DNA from: Deltaproteobacteria bacterium
Lineage (GTDB): Bacteria; Desulfobacterota; Syntrophia; Syntrophales; UBA2210
Length of the DNA stretch: 48,721 nt
Direction of reading: 5' to 3'
Assembly: GCA_016933965.1 (NCBI GenBank)
Contig: JAFGTS010000013.1
Location: 88,063 to 136,783 of the forward strand
Part shown: piece after piece, positions 1 through 8,042 of the stretch
How positions within the stretch are numbered: position 1 is the first letter of the stretch
How the letters are laid out: the number at the start of each line of letters is the position of its first letter
The notes under the pieces: generated by a model
Told to the model about the DNA's origin: nothing
The model's database searches: none
What the model saw: only the letters and a program-made list of their open reading frames with translations
Made by a program: the position numbers and the translations under genes

Positions 1-1079
1 TCTTCCGGAACAAGAGTGTTACCTGCTACGCGCAGGGAACACCGGAACTGTATGCCTGGCTCGACAGGAACCCGCTCATCGAGTTCCAGGGTATAGAGGT
101 GGTGACGAACCCGGCCGTCATCGGCGACAATGACAGGTTTATCAAGATCCTCCCGGCCCGCAAAGTTGACCTGACCGGCGGCATCGCCCTTCAGTTCGGT
201 AAGGGGAACGTTACGCTCGATTCCGGCGAAGTAATGGAGATATATTCCGGGGTCGAACTGTCGCGTGGGGGGAGGTCCGTCTTTGCCCTTCCGAGCCGTA
301 ACCTGCGCGGTGAGTCGAATATCATATCCTCCGTGCGCGATCTGCCCGGTCAGTTCTCGAACATGCAATCCCTCGACCTCATTGTCACCGAGTACGGCAT
401 TGCGTCGCTGAAGGGACGTACCGTGCGGGAGCGATGCCTGGCCCTGATAGATATCGCCCATCCCGATGACCGCCGGTTGCTGGTCCAGAAAGCGAAGGAC
501 CTGAACATTCTCTATCCCGACCAGATGTACATCATCGAATCGGGGCATCTCTATCCCGATGACGTGGCAAGCACTCATACGTTCAACAACACGGCCACCA
601 TTCGGTTCCGGGCCATCAAACCATCCGACGAGGATGGCATGCGGCGCCTCTTTTACCGGTTTTCCGACAGAAGCATCTATTATCGCTACTTCAGCCCCAT
701 ATCGATCATGCCCCACATGAAGATGCAGGAATATGTGAATGTGGATTTCAAGCGCACCATGTCCGTTGTGGGCGTCGTCACTGATGATTCGGGTGTCGAG
801 CGGGTCGTGGCAGAGGGTCGTTATATGAAACTCAAGGACGGGCCCTATGCCGATGTCGCCTTTATCGTGGACGAAAAACTCCAGGGTCTCGGGATCGGCT
901 CCTATCTGCTGGCGATGCTCATCGGGGTCGCCCGGAAACGGGGCATTCCCGGGTTCAAGGCGGACGTCATCACCGACAACAAGCCCATGCTGAAGGTCTT
1001 TGAAAAGACAGGTTTTCCCATGAAGGCCATGGTCCGTTGCGGTGTATACGAACTGACCATCCCGTTCCCCGAGGAATGA
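1..1079 (+). CDS. Acetyl-CoA hydrolase/transferase family protein fused to a GNAT acetyltransferase domain (5' partial)
   Basis: The reading frame is open from base 3 with no start in the window, so the N-terminal half is missing. The visible first part (to about base 590) matches the C-terminal half of class I CoA-transferases/acetyl-CoA hydrolases, including the segment GRSVFALPS and the ending ESGHLYP. These enzymes move CoA between acetate and another acyl group. From about base 595 a GNAT fold follows (start TIRFRAIKPSDE), with the acetyl-CoA pyrophosphate loop QGLGIGSYLL. This two-domain order is known in deltaproteobacterial proteins and hints at protein acetylation coupled to acyl-CoA metabolism, which is inference. 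The gene ends 180 bp before the peroxiredoxin gene, which has its own promoter. Confidence 0.88.
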   Translation, partial: FRNKSVTCYAQGTPELYAWLDRNPLIEFQGIEVVTNPAVIGDNDRFIKILPARKVDLTGGIALQFGKGNVTLDSGEVMEIYSGVELSRGGRSVFALPSRNLRGESNIISSVRDLPGQFSNMQSLDLIVTEYGIASLKGRTVRERCLALIDIAHPDDRRLLVQKAKDLNILYPDQMYIIESGHLYPDDVASTHTFNNTATIRFRAIKPSDEDGMRRLFYRFSDRSIYYRYFSPISIMPHMKMQEYVNVDFKRTMSVVGVVTDDSGVERVVAEGRYMKLKDGPYADVAFIVDEKLQGLGIGSYLLAMLIGVARKRGIPGFKADVITDNKPMLKVFEKTGFPMKAMVRCGVYELTIPFPEE

Positions 1080-1111
1080 TCCCGCAACCTTACATCCATC
1101 TCACATCCATC

Positions 1112-1140
1112 TTGACAGGCTTATAACGTGCAGGTATTCT
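1112..1140 (+). promoter_or_regulatory. Sigma-70-like promoter of the selenoprotein peroxiredoxin gene
   Basis: A perfect -35 box TTGACA (1112-1117) is separated by 17 bp from TATTCT (1135-1140), which matches 4 of 6 bases of the -10 consensus. It lies about 120 bp upstream of the AGGAGG ribosome site (1251-1256) and the ATG at 1262. No transcript evidence is available. Confidence 0.55.
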
Positions 1141-1261
1141 GTGACAACAAAGAACAGCGGTTATGAGATACGCTGTTGAAGGGGGTGAGGTCCTTTCACG
1201 TAATGCTTTTTTTGTTTTGATGGAAAGGAATCCAGCATAACAATAAAGAAAGGAGGTACCT

Positions 1262-1990
1262 ATGGGGGAAGAGATAAAGGTCGGCTGTGCAAGACCCACA
1301 GGCGGACCGGTCGGTGAATCAGTTGAACTGGAAACCGAAACTGACATGAAGGCACCAGGAAAGGAGGAGTCAAAGACGATGATCAAAGTCGGCAGGAAAG
1401 CACCTGATTTTGTCGCCCCGGCGTACCATCAGGGCAAATTCGTTTCTGTAAAACTGTCTGATTACCTGGGGAAGTGGGTACTTCTCTGCTTCTATCCGGG
1501 TGATTTTACTTTCGTCTGAGCAACGGAGATTTCGGCAGTTGCCGAAAAATTCAGTGACTTCCAGAAGCTTGGTGTCGAGATACTTTCCATGAGCGTTGAC
1601 AGTGTTTTCGTTCACAAGATGTGGGTGGACCATGAGTTGTCGAAAATGGTGAAAAAAAAGAAGGTTCCCTTTCCCATGCTTTCCGATGCCGGCGGAAAGG
1701 TTGGAACCATTTACGGCATCTATGACGAGGATGCCGGAGTCGAGACCCGGGGACGGTTCATAATCGATCCCGACGGCATTGTACAGGGGTTCGAGGTCCT
1801 CACGCCGCCTGTCGGGAGGAACATCAATGAATCGTTCCGCCAGGTGCAGGCGTTCCAGTTGGTACGTGCCAGCAAGGGTACCGAGGCGACGCCCTCCGGG
1901 TGGAAACCCGGCAAAAAGACCCTGAAGCCCGGTCCTAACCTGGTGGGGAATGTCTGGAAGGAATGGAAGACCGAAATGGCCTTCGATTGA
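1262..1990 (+). CDS. prxU: Selenocysteine-containing peroxiredoxin (in-frame UGA read as Sec86)
   Basis: A thiol/selenol peroxidase of the AhpC/TSA family, about 242 residues, reducing peroxides in the cytoplasm. The frame is interrupted once, by TGA at 1517-1519, exactly at the peroxidatic position: GDFTFV-U-ATE, where ordinary members have VCPTE. Family similarity continues unbroken in the same frame to the stop at 1990. A hairpin just after the UGA fits a bacterial SECIS. The usual resolving-cysteine motif (VCPxGWKPG) reads ATPSGWKPG, so no standard resolving Cys is present. The start at 1262 has AGGAGG with 5-base spacing and gives a 39-residue extension containing VGCARPTGG. An internal ATG at 1379 with AGGAGG 11 bases upstream would give the classic N-terminus. 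The alternative, a nonsense-mutated pseudogene, is unlikely because sequence downstream is intact. Confidence 0.85.
1520..1547 (+). promoter_or_regulatory. Candidate bacterial SECIS element
   Basis: Directly after the UGA (1517-1519) lies a 7-bp perfect stem, TTTCGGC (1530-1536) with GCCGAAA (1541-1547), closing an AGTT loop (1537-1540). The loop carries the G-U pair of bases typical of SelB-binding apical loops. The loop G (1538) is 18 bases after the UGA, within the roughly 16-37 base spacing known for bacterial SECIS elements. Confidence 0.7.
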
Positions 1991-2030
1991 TTCGAAAAAA
2001 TTTTCCTGATTTCCGAAAGAACCGTACAAA

Positions 2031-2069
2031 AGGGCCGTCCCGTCTTACATCGTGGGACGGCTCTTTTAT
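2031..2069. terminator. Bidirectional rho-independent terminator between convergent genes
   Basis: An 11-bp stem with one G-T wobble pairs 2031-2041 with 2054-2064 (core GCCGTCCC/GGGACGGC) around a 12-base loop. It is followed by TTTTATT on the plus strand and preceded by an A-run on the same strand. It can therefore terminate both the peroxiredoxin gene and the leftward synthetase gene, whose stop lies at 2066. Confidence 0.8.
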
Positions 2070-4198
2070 TCCAGGATGAAGAGGGCATCAACTACCTTCG
2101 GCTTCCCGTCGGCGATGATGATCGGATTCAGGTCGATCTCCCCTATTTCGGGGAAGTGAATGGCCAGCCGGCCGAGGGCGATCAGCAGTGATGAGAGGGA
2201 CTCCCGGTCGACGGGCTTCATCCCCCGGTACGCCCCGAGAAGGGCCTTTGCCGCAAGAGATTCCATCATGGAACGGGTATCTTCCGTCCCGAGCGGAGCG
2301 ATCCTGATCGTATTGTCGTGAAGCGCCTCGGTCAATACCCCACCGAGGCCGAACATGATACAAGGGGGAAACCCGGGATGATAACTGACGCCGGCCATGA
2401 ATTCCCTGTCACCCCGCACCATCTCCGATATCAGTATGGGAGAATGAGGAACGGCTCCCTTCACGGCATTGTATGCGCGTCTGACCGCCTCATCACTTTT
2501 CAGGTTCAGATGGACCAGCCCCCGCTCCGTTTTGTGGGGGATGTCCGTGGAACATGCCTTCAGGACCACGGGGAAACCGATCGAACGGGCCTGTTCGACC
2601 GCCTCATCGGCCGTTTCCACGAGGACTTCCCTGGTCGTGGATATGCCGTATGCGTCGAGAACTCTCTTGCAGCGGTATTCATCGAGGACGCCCCGCTTCG
2701 CATTCTGAATGATGTTTCGAGCTTCCGCCGGAACGGGACATTCTCCATCCGGCGTGCCGTTCGCCCTGTTCCTGATCAGAAGATGCCGGTACAGGGCGTT
2801 CATCGCCCGGGCCGCCTTTTCAGGGGAATCGAACGTGGGAATGCCGTTCTCCCGGAAGGTCCTGGTGGCATGATCGTCATTTCCGAAGAAGGATGATATG
2901 AGGAGGGGCTTTCCATGTCTTCGCGGCATGTTGACCAGGTTGTCCAGGTTCACTTTCGACATGTCGATGAATTCCTCTTCATCGAATGTGAAAAGGTCCT
3001 TCACCAGGGGTGAGACCTCGGTAAAGAGGCCGGTATCCATGATCCCGTGAAGAACGATGCCGTCCACATCATGACTGTTGAAGAGTATCTGCGGTATCTT
3101 TTCGGAGATCGCGTCCATACCGACATGAAAGGTCAGGTCAACGGGATTTTTCGCACTGGCATGGCTGCCCGGCAAATAACGGCTGACCTCTTTCTGAACA
3201 TCCTCGGAGAACACCGGAACGTCGAGACCGCCACGGTTGAGGGTATTGGCAATGGCCGTGCCGGGGCCGCCTGAATTCGTCAGGACGGCGATCCGGGGTC
3301 CTTTCAGCGCTGGTTGCGCCGCAAGCGCCCATCCTATCGTGTATACTTCTTCTATGGTGTCGACCCGAATGACGCCGGCCTGTTCGAACAACCCGTCGTA
3401 GACATAATCGGGACCGGCCATGGCTCCGGTATGGCTCGAACCGGAACGTGCACCGGCTTCTGTTCCGCCCACGTACTGAGCGACGACGGGTTTTGTTTTC
3501 GTAATTTCCCGGGCCACTTCAAGGAAACGGCCGGCACGACGGATTCCCTCAATGTAAAGACCGATGGCCCGCGTGTCGTCATCCTCTCCCAGATACTCGA
3601 GACAGTCCACGATATCGATATCAGCTTCGTTTCCGACGCTGATCGCCTTGCTGAGCCGCACACCCCTGCCGGAGAGATAGGGGAGGGTCTGGGCCACGTA
3701 CGTGCCGCTCTGCGACACAAGACCGAGGGACCCCTTAGACATCCTCGTCGGCATGACGGTGATGTTGAAGGGCAGATGCGTGTTGAGGATACCGAGGCAA
3801 TTCGGGCCGATGAAGCGCATACCGAAACGTCGGGCGATCGAAACGATTTCCTTTTCCCGCGCGCGGCCCGCATCTCCCGTCTCCTTAAACCCGGCGGTCA
3901 CGACGACGGCGAAACGGGTCCCTATCTTTCCGAACTTTTCCAGAATTTCCGGCACAAGCCGGGAAGGGATGACCAATACGGCGATATCGGGAGCATGGGG
4001 AAGGTCCAGTACCGACGGATAGGCCTTCTTCCCCAGGACCGTTTCCTCATCGGGATTCACCGGCATGACCTCACCGGTGAACCCGCTTTTTATGAGATTG
4101 AGGCACTGGATGGCGCCCATCTTTGTGATCGTATTGCTCGCGCCGACAACGGCGATGGAAGAGGGATTCATGATCGCATGCAGTGGATTGGGGGACAT
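2066..4198 (-). CDS. Acyl-CoA synthetase (ADP-forming), fused alpha-beta subunits
   Basis: About 710 residues, the usual size of single-chain acetate/acyl-CoA ligases (ADP-forming), which couple acyl-CoA + ADP + Pi to acid + CoA + ATP. The N-terminal CoA-binding Rossmann part begins NPSSIAVVGASN. Succinyl-CoA-ligase-like domains follow, with GLVSQSGTYV and the catalytic-histidine segment GSSHTGAMAG (His near residue 256). The C-terminal ATP-grasp domain starts near RCKRVLDAYGIST and contains FPVVLKACSTDIPHKTE. The start at 4198 is chosen because AGGAGG (4204-4209) sits 5 bases upstream; an upstream in-frame ATG at 4252 would add 18 unrelated residues. In syntrophs this enzyme type conserves energy from acyl-CoA intermediates; its substrate here cannot be read from sequence. 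Confidence 0.9.
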   Translation of the reverse strand: MSPNPLHAIMNPSSIAVVGASNTITKMGAIQCLNLIKSGFTGEVMPVNPDEETVLGKKAYPSVLDLPHAPDIAVLVIPSRLVPEILEKFGKIGTRFAVVVTAGFKETGDAGRAREKEIVSIARRFGMRFIGPNCLGILNTHLPFNITVMPTRMSKGSLGLVSQSGTYVAQTLPYLSGRGVRLSKAISVGNEADIDIVDCLEYLGEDDDTRAIGLYIEGIRRAGRFLEVAREITKTKPVVAQYVGGTEAGARSGSSHTGAMAGPDYVYDGLFEQAGVIRVDTIEEVYTIGWALAAQPALKGPRIAVLTNSGGPGTAIANTLNRGGLDVPVFSEDVQKEVSRYLPGSHASAKNPVDLTFHVGMDAISEKIPQILFNSHDVDGIVLHGIMDTGLFTEVSPLVKDLFTFDEEEFIDMSKVNLDNLVNMPRRHGKPLLISSFFGNDDHATRTFRENGIPTFDSPEKAARAMNALYRHLLIRNRANGTPDGECPVPAEARNIIQNAKRGVLDEYRCKRVLDAYGISTTREVLVETADEAVEQARSIGFPVVLKACSTDIPHKTERGLVHLNLKSDEAVRRAYNAVKGAVPHSPILISEMVRGDREFMAGVSYHPGFPPCIMFGLGGVLTEALHDNTIRIAPLGTEDTRSMMESLAAKALLGAYRGMKPVDRESLSSLLIALGRLAIHFPEIGEIDLNPIIIADGKPKVVDALFILE

Positions 4199-4320
4199 CA
4201 TTTCCTCCTGAACTGTGAGAACAGTATGAATTATGGAAAAACGCGGCAACAATATAAAGCTTCACGTTAAACGTCAAGAATTAAGTCTGGGGATTCGGGA
4301 ACCGGGATCATGTTTTGCTC

Positions 4321-4395
4321 CTCCCTTTCGCAAAGGGAGGCCGGGAGGGATTTATATTTACAAATCCCCCTCAATCCCCCTTTTTCAAAGGGGGA
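4321..4395. repeat. Cluster of three short palindromes (CCCCCTTT/AAAGGGGG type) in an intergenic gap
   Basis: The 343-bp gap between the divergent synthetase and thiolase genes contains three neighbouring inverted repeats: CTCCCTTT/AAAGGGAG (4321-4339), GGGATTT/AAATCCC (4347-4368) and TCCCCCTTT/AAAGGGGGA (4375-4395). Such pyrimidine/purine palindromes are common dispersed elements in environmental bacterial genomes. They may mark a small non-autonomous element or act as transcription barriers. Nothing else was seen in this gap. Confidence 0.6.
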
Positions 4396-4541
4396 CTTCA
4401 ATGTTGTCCCGCACTCAGGCACCTGAGATAATATTTTTCTTTTCCCCCTTTTTCTGATATGAAGCGACGCGGCAGGCCAGTTGTAGTGCCCGTCGCATGT
4501 CAGATGTCATCAATGAAAAATCGGATTAGGAGGGTAGTACG

Positions 4542-5795
4542 GTGAAAGATGTTGTTATTGTTTCAGCATGCAGAACGGCAATCGGTGTGTTCGGCGGCTC
4601 CCTGCGGGATGTGAACGCTCCCCGCATTGCGAGTGTGGCCATGAAGGAAGCGATCAGGCGGGCGGGAATCGACGCGGCGATGATTGAGGATGTCCGGTTC
4701 GGATGTTGCATAGAACCGGTTGACGCCCTGAACGTGAGCAGGGTGGGGGCATTGATGGCGGGGATCCCCGACAGCGTCCCCGCCGTTACCATAAACAGGG
4801 TCTGCATTTCGGCCATGGAGGCGGTCCTGAGCGGTGCGGCCATGATCCAGGCGGACATGGCGGATATCATCCTTGCAGGCGGTGTTGAGCACATGTCCGG
4901 TGCGCCCTATGTGACCCAGGACGCCCGGTGGGGGTGCCGGCTCCAGGACAAGTCTCTCGATGATATGTTGATTCACGCCCTGCATTGCGGTTCCCACCTC
5001 ATTCCCCATCCCGAGGAAGGACCGCTCAAGGAGGGCATGCCCTTGGAACTCTTCATCGGGAAGCCTTACATCATGGGTCACACGGCGGAATTCATCGCCC
5101 AGCTTCACAATATCAGCCGGGAAGAGATGGATGAGGTTGCCCTGAGAAGTCACAACGGTGCCGAGCGGGCCACCGTGGAAGGTGATTTCAGGGAAGAGAT
5201 CGTACCCGTCGAAATTCCCCAGAAAAAGGGAAAGCCACCGATCGTTTTCGACAAGGACGAACATTTCAGGCCCGGCCTTACGATGGAACAGCTTCAGAAA
5301 CTGCCGCCCGCCTTCATCCCGAAAATCGGAAAGGTAACGGCGGGAAACTCTTCGGGGATCAATGACGGGGCGGCCGCCATGGTCATCATGTCCGCCGATA
5401 AGGCGAGCGAACTGGGACTCAAACCCATCGCGAAGATCCGTGCCTCCGGCCGGGGCGCCTGCCATCCCTCGGTCATGGGATTGAGCCCTGTACCGGCGGT
5501 GAGAGACCTTTTGAAGAGAAATCCCGATCTCTCGCTCGAAGACTTCGAATTGATAGAGCTGAACGAGGCCTTTGCCGCTCAGTACATCGGGTGTGAACGT
5601 GAACTGGGGCTGAACCGCGAGATCACCAACGTGAACGGTTCGGGGATCGGCCTGGGACATCCCGTGGGTTGCACCGGTGCCCGTATCATGGTATCGCTTC
5701 TGTACGCCATGAAGAAACGAGGGAAAACACTCGGCCTCGCGACGCTGTGCGGCGGCGGCGGTGTCTCTTGTGCGACCGTCATGGAAATGATATAA
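4542..5795 (+). CDS. Thiolase (acetyl-CoA C-acyltransferase)
   Basis: A 417-residue thiolase, catalysing thiolytic cleavage of 3-ketoacyl-CoA or the reverse condensation. The catalytic triad is visible: nucleophile Cys88 in NRVCISAME, His373 in GLGHPVGCTG and Cys403 in TLCGGGGVS, plus the NEAFA loop. The nucleophile motif is a variant, with SAME in place of the usual SGxxA. The start is GTG at 4542, with AGGAGG at 4528-4533. It is monocistronic or leads the MoxR/VWA pair after a 69-bp gap holding a hairpin. It is likely a beta-oxidation enzyme; chain-length preference is unknown. Confidence 0.92.
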   Translation: MKDVVIVSACRTAIGVFGGSLRDVNAPRIASVAMKEAIRRAGIDAAMIEDVRFGCCIEPVDALNVSRVGALMAGIPDSVPAVTINRVCISAMEAVLSGAAMIQADMADIILAGGVEHMSGAPYVTQDARWGCRLQDKSLDDMLIHALHCGSHLIPHPEEGPLKEGMPLELFIGKPYIMGHTAEFIAQLHNISREEMDEVALRSHNGAERATVEGDFREEIVPVEIPQKKGKPPIVFDKDEHFRPGLTMEQLQKLPPAFIPKIGKVTAGNSSGINDGAAAMVIMSADKASELGLKPIAKIRASGRGACHPSVMGLSPVPAVRDLLKRNPDLSLEDFELIELNEAFAAQYIGCERELGLNREITNVNGSGIGLGHPVGCTGARIMVSLLYAMKKRGKTLGLATLCGGGGVSCATVMEMI

Positions 5796-5811
5796 ATACT
5801 CGTTTAATGAC

Positions 5812-5844
5812 CGTGGCGGAAGAGACCCTGTCCCCTCCGCCACG
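5812..5844. other. Stable intergenic hairpin
   Basis: A perfect 9-bp GC-rich stem CGTGGCGGA/TCCGCCACG (5812-5820 with 5836-5844) with a 15-base loop sits between the thiolase stop and the moxR start. There is no U-tract on either strand, so it is not a classic terminator. It could stabilise the upstream mRNA end or shape the moxR leader. Confidence 0.5.
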
Positions 5845-5864
5845 ATAAAAACCACGGAGTGAGG

Positions 5865-6725
5865 ATGATGAGCATGAGTTATACGACGGCGATTCACAAG
5901 TTTCAGGGTGCGTCGAAATACGTTCTTGATGATGAACTGGCGGAGATCGTCAATGTATCCATGGCACTGGAGATGCCCCTTCTCCTGAAAGGGGAACCGG
6001 GAACGGGAAAGACCATGCTTGCCCATGCCATTGCCGAGAACCTCGCCATGCCTCTGATCGTTCTGAACGTCAAGTCAAGCATGAAACTGATCGATGCCCT
6101 GTACCAGTACGACACGCTGACCCGCCTGAACGACAGCCGTTTCGGCGATTCGAGCCGTGATGTGAGCAATATCGAGGAATATATCAAAATGGGGAAAATC
6201 GGGCAGGCCTTCGTATCGGACAGGCGAACCGTTCTTCTCATCGATGAGATCGACAAGGCCGATACGGATTTTCAGGACGACATGCTGGACGTCCTGGACC
6301 AGATGCAGTTCGATATCATTGAGATCGACAAGACCATCACTGCCAGGAACCGTCCGGTCATCGTCATTACCTCGAACGCGAAGAAGGATCTTTCAGATCC
6401 TTTCCTGGGGCGCTGCAACTTCCACCATATCGCCTTCCCCGATCATGAAATGATGCGGCAGATCGTGGGCGTTCACTTCCCCGATCTGACCAGGCGCGTC
6501 GCCGATGCCTGCATCAACCTCTTCTACCGGCTCCGCAGCATCGACAGCATTGAGAAAAAACCGGCGACGAGGGAACTCATCAACTGGATACGAGCTCTCA
6601 GCGCCGATCCCGACTTCCGGCTTTCGGAACTTGAAAAGGGCAAGGTCCCCTATCTCGGGGTTCTTTTTAAAAAGAGCCCGGATCTGCAAATGGCGGCGCA
6701 GGCGATTTCCCGCGGCCGTTATTAA
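5865..6725 (+). CDS. MoxR-type AAA+ ATPase
   Basis: About 286 residues of a MoxR/CbbQ-like AAA+ ATPase, acting with a VWA partner in maturation or metal insertion of client enzymes. Walker A is GEPGTGKT (residues 43-50) and Walker B is LLIDEID followed by KAD. The sensor-1 region ITSNAKKDLSDPFLGR and an arginine-finger-like R in GRCNF follow. Starts possible at GTG 5859, ATG 5865, 5868 or 5874. GGAG at 5856-5859 favours 5865 or 5868, and the start is uncertain by up to 5 codons. The next gene begins 11 bp after this stop and encodes the VWA partner, which supports the assignment. Confidence 0.88.
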   Translation: MMSMSYTTAIHKFQGASKYVLDDELAEIVNVSMALEMPLLLKGEPGTGKTMLAHAIAENLAMPLIVLNVKSSMKLIDALYQYDTLTRLNDSRFGDSSRDVSNIEEYIKMGKIGQAFVSDRRTVLLIDEIDKADTDFQDDMLDVLDQMQFDIIEIDKTITARNRPVIVITSNAKKDLSDPFLGRCNFHHIAFPDHEMMRQIVGVHFPDLTRRVADACINLFYRLRSIDSIEKKPATRELINWIRALSADPDFRLSELEKGKVPYLGVLFKKSPDLQMAAQAISRGRY

Positions 6726-6736
6726 GGAAATCAACC

Positions 6737-7933
6737 GTGTTCGCGGATTTTTTCTACAGTCTCAGAGATTACGGTGTCCCCGTAACACCGACTGCCTTCC
6801 TCAGGCTGCAGAAGGCCCTCAGCATGGGGCTTATCCGGTCGATCAAGGATTTCTATGTCATCGCCCGGTCGCTGCTCGTCAAGAGTGAACGCTACTTCGA
6901 CATCTATGACCAGGTCTTCGCCCATCACTTTCGCGGCATCGAAATGGTCGACCCCGAGGATTACGAGCTCGACAAGATCGCCAAAGCACTTCTGGAAGAA
7001 TGGCTGAAAAATCCTGCCGATGTGGCGGCTGCCTTGGGGATCGACGAGGAAACGCTCAAAAAGCTCACGCCCGAAGAATTGAGAAAATATTTCATGGACC
7101 GCCTCAAGGAGCAGACCGAGGCCCACCACGGCGGAGACCGGTGGATCGGGACGGGCGGCACCTCTCCCGTCGGGCATTCCGGATTTCATCCCGGCGGCAT
7201 GCGGGTCGGCGGTGTTTCACGGAACAAGTCGGCCATCATGGTCGCCATGGATCGGCGGTACAAGGATTATTCCCAGCAGGGGCCCCTGACGCAGTCACAG
7301 ATCGGCGAGGCCCTGAAGCGCCTGCGCAGGATGGTCCCGTCGGGTCCCCGGGACGTGGTCAATGTCGACAAGACCATATATGAAACGATGAAAAATGCCG
7401 GCGAGATAGAAATTATCTTTGACAAGCGTTTGAAGGACCGTCTCAAGGTGATCCTCATGATCGACAACGGCGGCTGGTCCATGGACCCCTACGTCGAAGT
7501 CGTCCAGACGCTCTTCGATTATGCCCGGAACCAGTTCAAGGACCTGAAAACATATTTCTTCCACAACACGATCTACGACAAGGTCTGGGAAGACCCGGCC
7601 AGGTACCGCAAGCCGTTGAACACGCTCGAGTTCATCAGAAAGGACCCGGAAACGCGCATCGTCATCGTGGGTGATGCCAGCATGGCCCCTTATGAGCTGA
7701 TGTATTCAGGTGGTTCCATCTATTTCGAAGAGAAGAGCCGCAGGAAACCCAGCATCGAATACCTCCAGTTCCTCGCCGATACCTTCAGCCATACCTTGTG
7801 GCTCAATCCCCGGAGCGAGCATGCCTGGCACACGACATGGACGATCGAAGCCATCCGTGAGGTCCTGCCCATGTTCGAGCTGACCCTGGACGGCCTGGAC
7901 AAGGCCGTGACCTATCTCATGTCGAAACACTGA
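6737..7933 (+). CDS. VWA domain protein, CoxE-like partner of MoxR
   Basis: A 398-residue protein. The N-terminal helical half (MFADFFYSLRDYGVPVTPTAF) is typical of CoxE/VWA-containing MoxR partners. The middle carries a Gly/His-rich linker (residues about 129-160). The C-terminal VWA domain has its metal-site strand as VILMIDNGGWSM (Asp243, Gly245, Ser248). The canonical DxSxS motif is thus altered to DNGGWS, with one serine replaced by glycine. The start is GTG at 6737, preceded by AAGGAA with good spacing. MoxR-VWA pairs act as a chaperone for specific enzymes; no obvious client lies beside this one. Confidence 0.85.
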   Translation: MFADFFYSLRDYGVPVTPTAFLRLQKALSMGLIRSIKDFYVIARSLLVKSERYFDIYDQVFAHHFRGIEMVDPEDYELDKIAKALLEEWLKNPADVAAALGIDEETLKKLTPEELRKYFMDRLKEQTEAHHGGDRWIGTGGTSPVGHSGFHPGGMRVGGVSRNKSAIMVAMDRRYKDYSQQGPLTQSQIGEALKRLRRMVPSGPRDVVNVDKTIYETMKNAGEIEIIFDKRLKDRLKVILMIDNGGWSMDPYVEVVQTLFDYARNQFKDLKTYFFHNTIYDKVWEDPARYRKPLNTLEFIRKDPETRIVIVGDASMAPYELMYSGGSIYFEEKSRRKPSIEYLQFLADTFSHTLWLNPRSEHAWHTTWTIEAIREVLPMFELTLDGLDKAVTYLMSKH

Positions 7934-8042
7934 TACAAGACAACTGCATGAGACGTCTGACCTGATGCTCCCTTGTCACTGCGACGTACACTGAAGGAGT
8001 CGGGGATCAAGGTTTGTGTGCCCTGTATCCGGATGATCAAGA

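Noticed and set aside
1517-1519. Premature stop or frameshift splitting the peroxiredoxin gene
   Set aside because: The codon replaces exactly the catalytic Cys, the frame does not shift, downstream conservation is complete and a SECIS-like hairpin follows, so selenocysteine is the better reading.
3314-4270. Plus-strand reading frame inside the ADP-forming synthetase gene
   Set aside because: It is antisense to the conserved CoA-binding and ligase domains and has no recognisable domain.
5812-5844. Hairpin after the thiolase gene as a rho-independent terminator
   Set aside because: The stem is strong but no T-run follows on either strand; listed only as a hairpin.
4563-6026. Long antisense reading frame (487 codons) opposite the thiolase and moxR genes
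   Set aside because: It is the GC-biased shadow of well-conserved genes, has no family resemblance and crosses a gene boundary.
7960-8010. Possible degenerate copy of the 12.2-kb inverted-end repeat
   Set aside because: Similarity is limited to about 20 bases (CACTGCGACGTAC region) without inverted ends; not enough to call.
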